Part shown: one piece after another, positions 62,941 through 64,000 of the stretch | Layout: each line of letters begins with the position of its first letter | Numbering within the stretch: position 1 is the stretch's first letter | Origin: Bradyrhizobium sp. Y36 | GTDB lineage: Bacteria; Pseudomonadota; Alphaproteobacteria; Rhizobiales; Xanthobacteraceae | Direction of reading: 5' to 3' | Assembly: GCF_002531575.1 (NCBI RefSeq) | Contig: NZ_NWTI01000025.1 | Span: forward strand, 40,472-104,471 | DNA: 64,000 bases | Made by a program: the position numbers and the translations under genes | The notes under the pieces: generated by a model | What the model was told of the DNA's origin: nothing | Databases searched by the model: none | Seen by the model: the letters and a program-made list of their open reading frames with translations, nothing else

Positions 62941-63478
62941 ACCGGTCTACTATTGGGATTCTTGTCTATTTCTAGCTTGGATCAAGGATGAAGAGAGGCC
63001 GACAGGAGATATGGACGGCGTCCGCGAGGTCATAGAACGCGCGAAGCGTCGCGAGGCGAAGATTATCACCTCCGTTCTTACAACTACAGAAGTGCTTGAG
63101 AGTCGGCTTCCGGCGGGCATGAAGAATCTCATCGAAGGCCTTATGAGGCGAGTCATCCGCGTCGGCATGGACATTAAAATTGCGAAGATGGCGCACGATC
63201 TTCGCGACTACTACATGCAACGTTCAGCGGAATTTGGCGGCAGGACGCTTGGGGTTCCTGATGCCATCCATTTGGCCACCGGGATACTCAACCGAGTGAC
63301 TGAGTTTCACACCTTTGATGGCGGCGGCACCGGGAAATCTCTCGGGCTGCTTCCGCTGTCCGGTAACGTTGGCGGTCATAGGCTAATTGTATGCAAACCA
63401 CAGGCAAAAAGCCCGCAGCTAGATTTGCGAAAGCCGAGACGCGACAAGACGACTCCGAGCGATCCAAGCGGTTCCTAG
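62927..63478 (+). CDS. PIN-domain nuclease, putative toxin
   Basis: A 183-residue protein with the full PIN catalytic quartet: D11 (YYWDSCLF), E55 (LTTTEVLES), D112 (GVPDAIHLATG) and D131 (FHTFDGGG). PIN proteins are magnesium-dependent RNases, often toxins of VapC type. The ATG at 62927 overlaps the upstream gene by 14 bases (a GTG at 62924 is also possible), the usual coupling of toxin-antitoxin genes. The C-terminal 35 residues beyond the PIN fold are Lys/Arg-rich and unstructured. A partner of 268 residues is far larger than a normal VapB. Confidence 0.85.
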   Translation: MAGTEPVYYWDSCLFLAWIKDEERPTGDMDGVREVIERAKRREAKIITSVLTTTEVLESRLPAGMKNLIEGLMRRVIRVGMDIKIAKMAHDLRDYYMQRSAEFGGRTLGVPDAIHLATGILNRVTEFHTFDGGGTGKSLGLLPLSGNVGGHRLIVCKPQAKSPQLDLRKPRRDKTTPSDPSGS

Positions 63479-63564
63479 AGGTCGCCCAAGAACGTGGCGC
63501 GGCTGACATACGGGCCGCCGATAAGACGCTCAAGGCCGTTGTAGAGCCGCGTAAGCCGAAGTGA
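63391..63564 (+). CDS. Small basic protein, unknown
   Basis: A 57-residue frame that starts inside the PIN gene in a different phase (88-base overlap) and ends by overlapping the next start (GTGA). The product is Lys/Arg- and Glu-rich, with SERSKRFLEVAQERGAADIR in the middle, a pattern I associate with small conserved proteins of rhizobia. The overlaps at both ends support translation, but nothing else does. Confidence 0.5.
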   Translation: MQTTGKKPAARFAKAETRQDDSERSKRFLEVAQERGAADIRAADKTLKAVVEPRKPK

Positions 63565-63818
63565 GTGGCTGGAAAGAAGAACTCCGAAAACAGGGCGGCT
63601 GCGGGCTGCTCATCATGGCTTGGGGCGTCTTTGCGTTTGGCTACATGATCTATTGGTTCGCGACAGGCGGCAATCCGGAGGTGAAAGCCTTCCGGGATCA
63701 GTGCCATAGGCGGGAGTTGCAGGGCTATACGCCGGGCTACGCGCCTGACTACGCCATCGAGGCTGCGGTCGCGAAGTGCGAGCGTGAATTACGGATCAAC
63801 CGAGGCCTAAAGCCTTAA
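63561..63818 (+). CDS. Small single-span membrane protein, unknown
   Basis: An 85-residue protein with one membrane segment (about 14-34, LLIMAWGVFAFGYMIYWF) and a soluble tail with Cys residues, REL and ERELRINRG. It starts with GTG at 63561 overlapping the preceding stop. It is probably co-transcribed with the small basic protein and the PIN gene. No family recognised. Confidence 0.6.
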   Translation: MSGWKEELRKQGGCGLLIMAWGVFAFGYMIYWFATGGNPEVKAFRDQCHRRELQGYTPGYAPDYAIEAAVAKCERELRINRGLKP

Positions 63819-63879
63819 CTTGGTAGAGCAAAGTAGAATTAGTCTAGCTCTCGGCGGCTGGCGCAACGCGAGGCGTCGG

Positions 63880-64000
63880 GCAAAACACCAAAACACCCGT
63901 CAATCCCCTCCCGCAAAAATATTCCACTTTACCGAATTTCGGATTTGTGGCATATACCCGGACATCCCGGCCCTTTCCAAAGGGGCGCTTCGCGATCGTC
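63880..64000. repeat. Possible dispersed repeat at window end
   Basis: Sequence around CGCAAAAATATTCCACTTTAC and the final GGGGCGCTTCGCGATCGTC recalls an A/T-rich repeated segment that I remember from many places in Bradyrhizobium genomes, often at island edges. No second copy is inside this window, so the call rests on memory only. Confidence 0.3.

Noticed and set aside
1..64000. CRISPR arrays, insertion sequences, rRNA and tRNA genes
   Set aside because: No regularly spaced repeats, transposase-like products or conserved RNA sequences were recognised; a dedicated RNA search was not possible.

Overview
The window reads as a chromosomal segment of a high-GC alphaproteobacterium, most likely Bradyrhizobium or a close relative in the Nitrobacteraceae. 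The evidence is the hopanoid gene order hpnC-hpnD-hpnE-shc-hpnG, an hpnP C-2 methylase close by, tightly packed GTG/TTG-start operons, and several families of intergenic palindromic repeats of the kind common in that group. No rRNA, tRNA, CRISPR array, insertion sequence or prophage was recognised. This assignment is from memory and reading only; no search was run.

Layout. 1-3.1 kb: tail of a DUF2848-like gene, a 2OG-Fe(II) oxygenase next to alkB (alkylation repair) and an MFS transporter. 3.1-11.3 kb: a complete homoprotocatechuate meta-cleavage set. hpaH, hpaF, hpaE, hpaD, an hpaG-like FAH gene and a thiamine-diphosphate enzyme lie on the minus strand. They are divergent from the MarR regulator hpaR, followed by an hpaI-type aldolase; a perfect 16-bp palindrome lies between the divergent halves. 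11.5-13 kb: a UxaA/GarD-type dehydratase. 13.2-15 kb: a PAS protein and a chemotaxis receptor in overlapping genes, probably a split aerotaxis receptor. 15.3-22 kb: transglutaminase/DUF2126 amidoligase, circularly permuted ATP-grasp/alpha-E protein and a second transglutaminase, a conserved but functionally unresolved peptide-modification locus. 22.5-28.6 kb: a Ugp/Mal-type ABC importer with a calcineurin-type phosphodiesterase and a divergent LysR regulator. 28.9-34.5 kb: mixed metabolic genes (HD hydrolase, two alpha/beta hydrolases, an orphan Liv-type binding protein, an acyl-CoA dehydrogenase).

34.6-43.5 kb: a compact minus-strand operon of nine genes: a secreted Gly/Arg-rich protein, formylglycine-generating enzyme, arylsulfatase, a periplasmic HAD phosphatase, two DUF1254-type proteins, DUF3302, an HlyD-like protein and a SphA-like outer-membrane protein. 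An AraC regulator lies upstream. 45.2-46.9 kb: a second chemotaxis receptor.

47.2-61.8 kb: the hopanoid region. hpnP sits between eutB and eutC, the two subunits of the adenosylcobalamin-dependent ethanolamine ammonia-lyase, so three cobalamin-related genes are adjacent. An RND transporter (possible hopanoid exporter), small secreted proteins, and then hpnC-D-E-shc-G follow; the last five are almost all translationally coupled. From 61.8 kb to the end, downstream of a strong hairpin after hpnG, composition and gene type change abruptly. This part holds an uncharacterised protein with an OB-like C-terminal region, an overlapping PIN-domain nuclease with all four acidic residues, and two tiny overlapping genes. 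It looks like a recently acquired toxin-antitoxin-like module inserted where hpnH would be expected. That module, the eutB-hpnP-eutC arrangement, the sulfatase operon and the amidoligase triad are the parts most worth following up.
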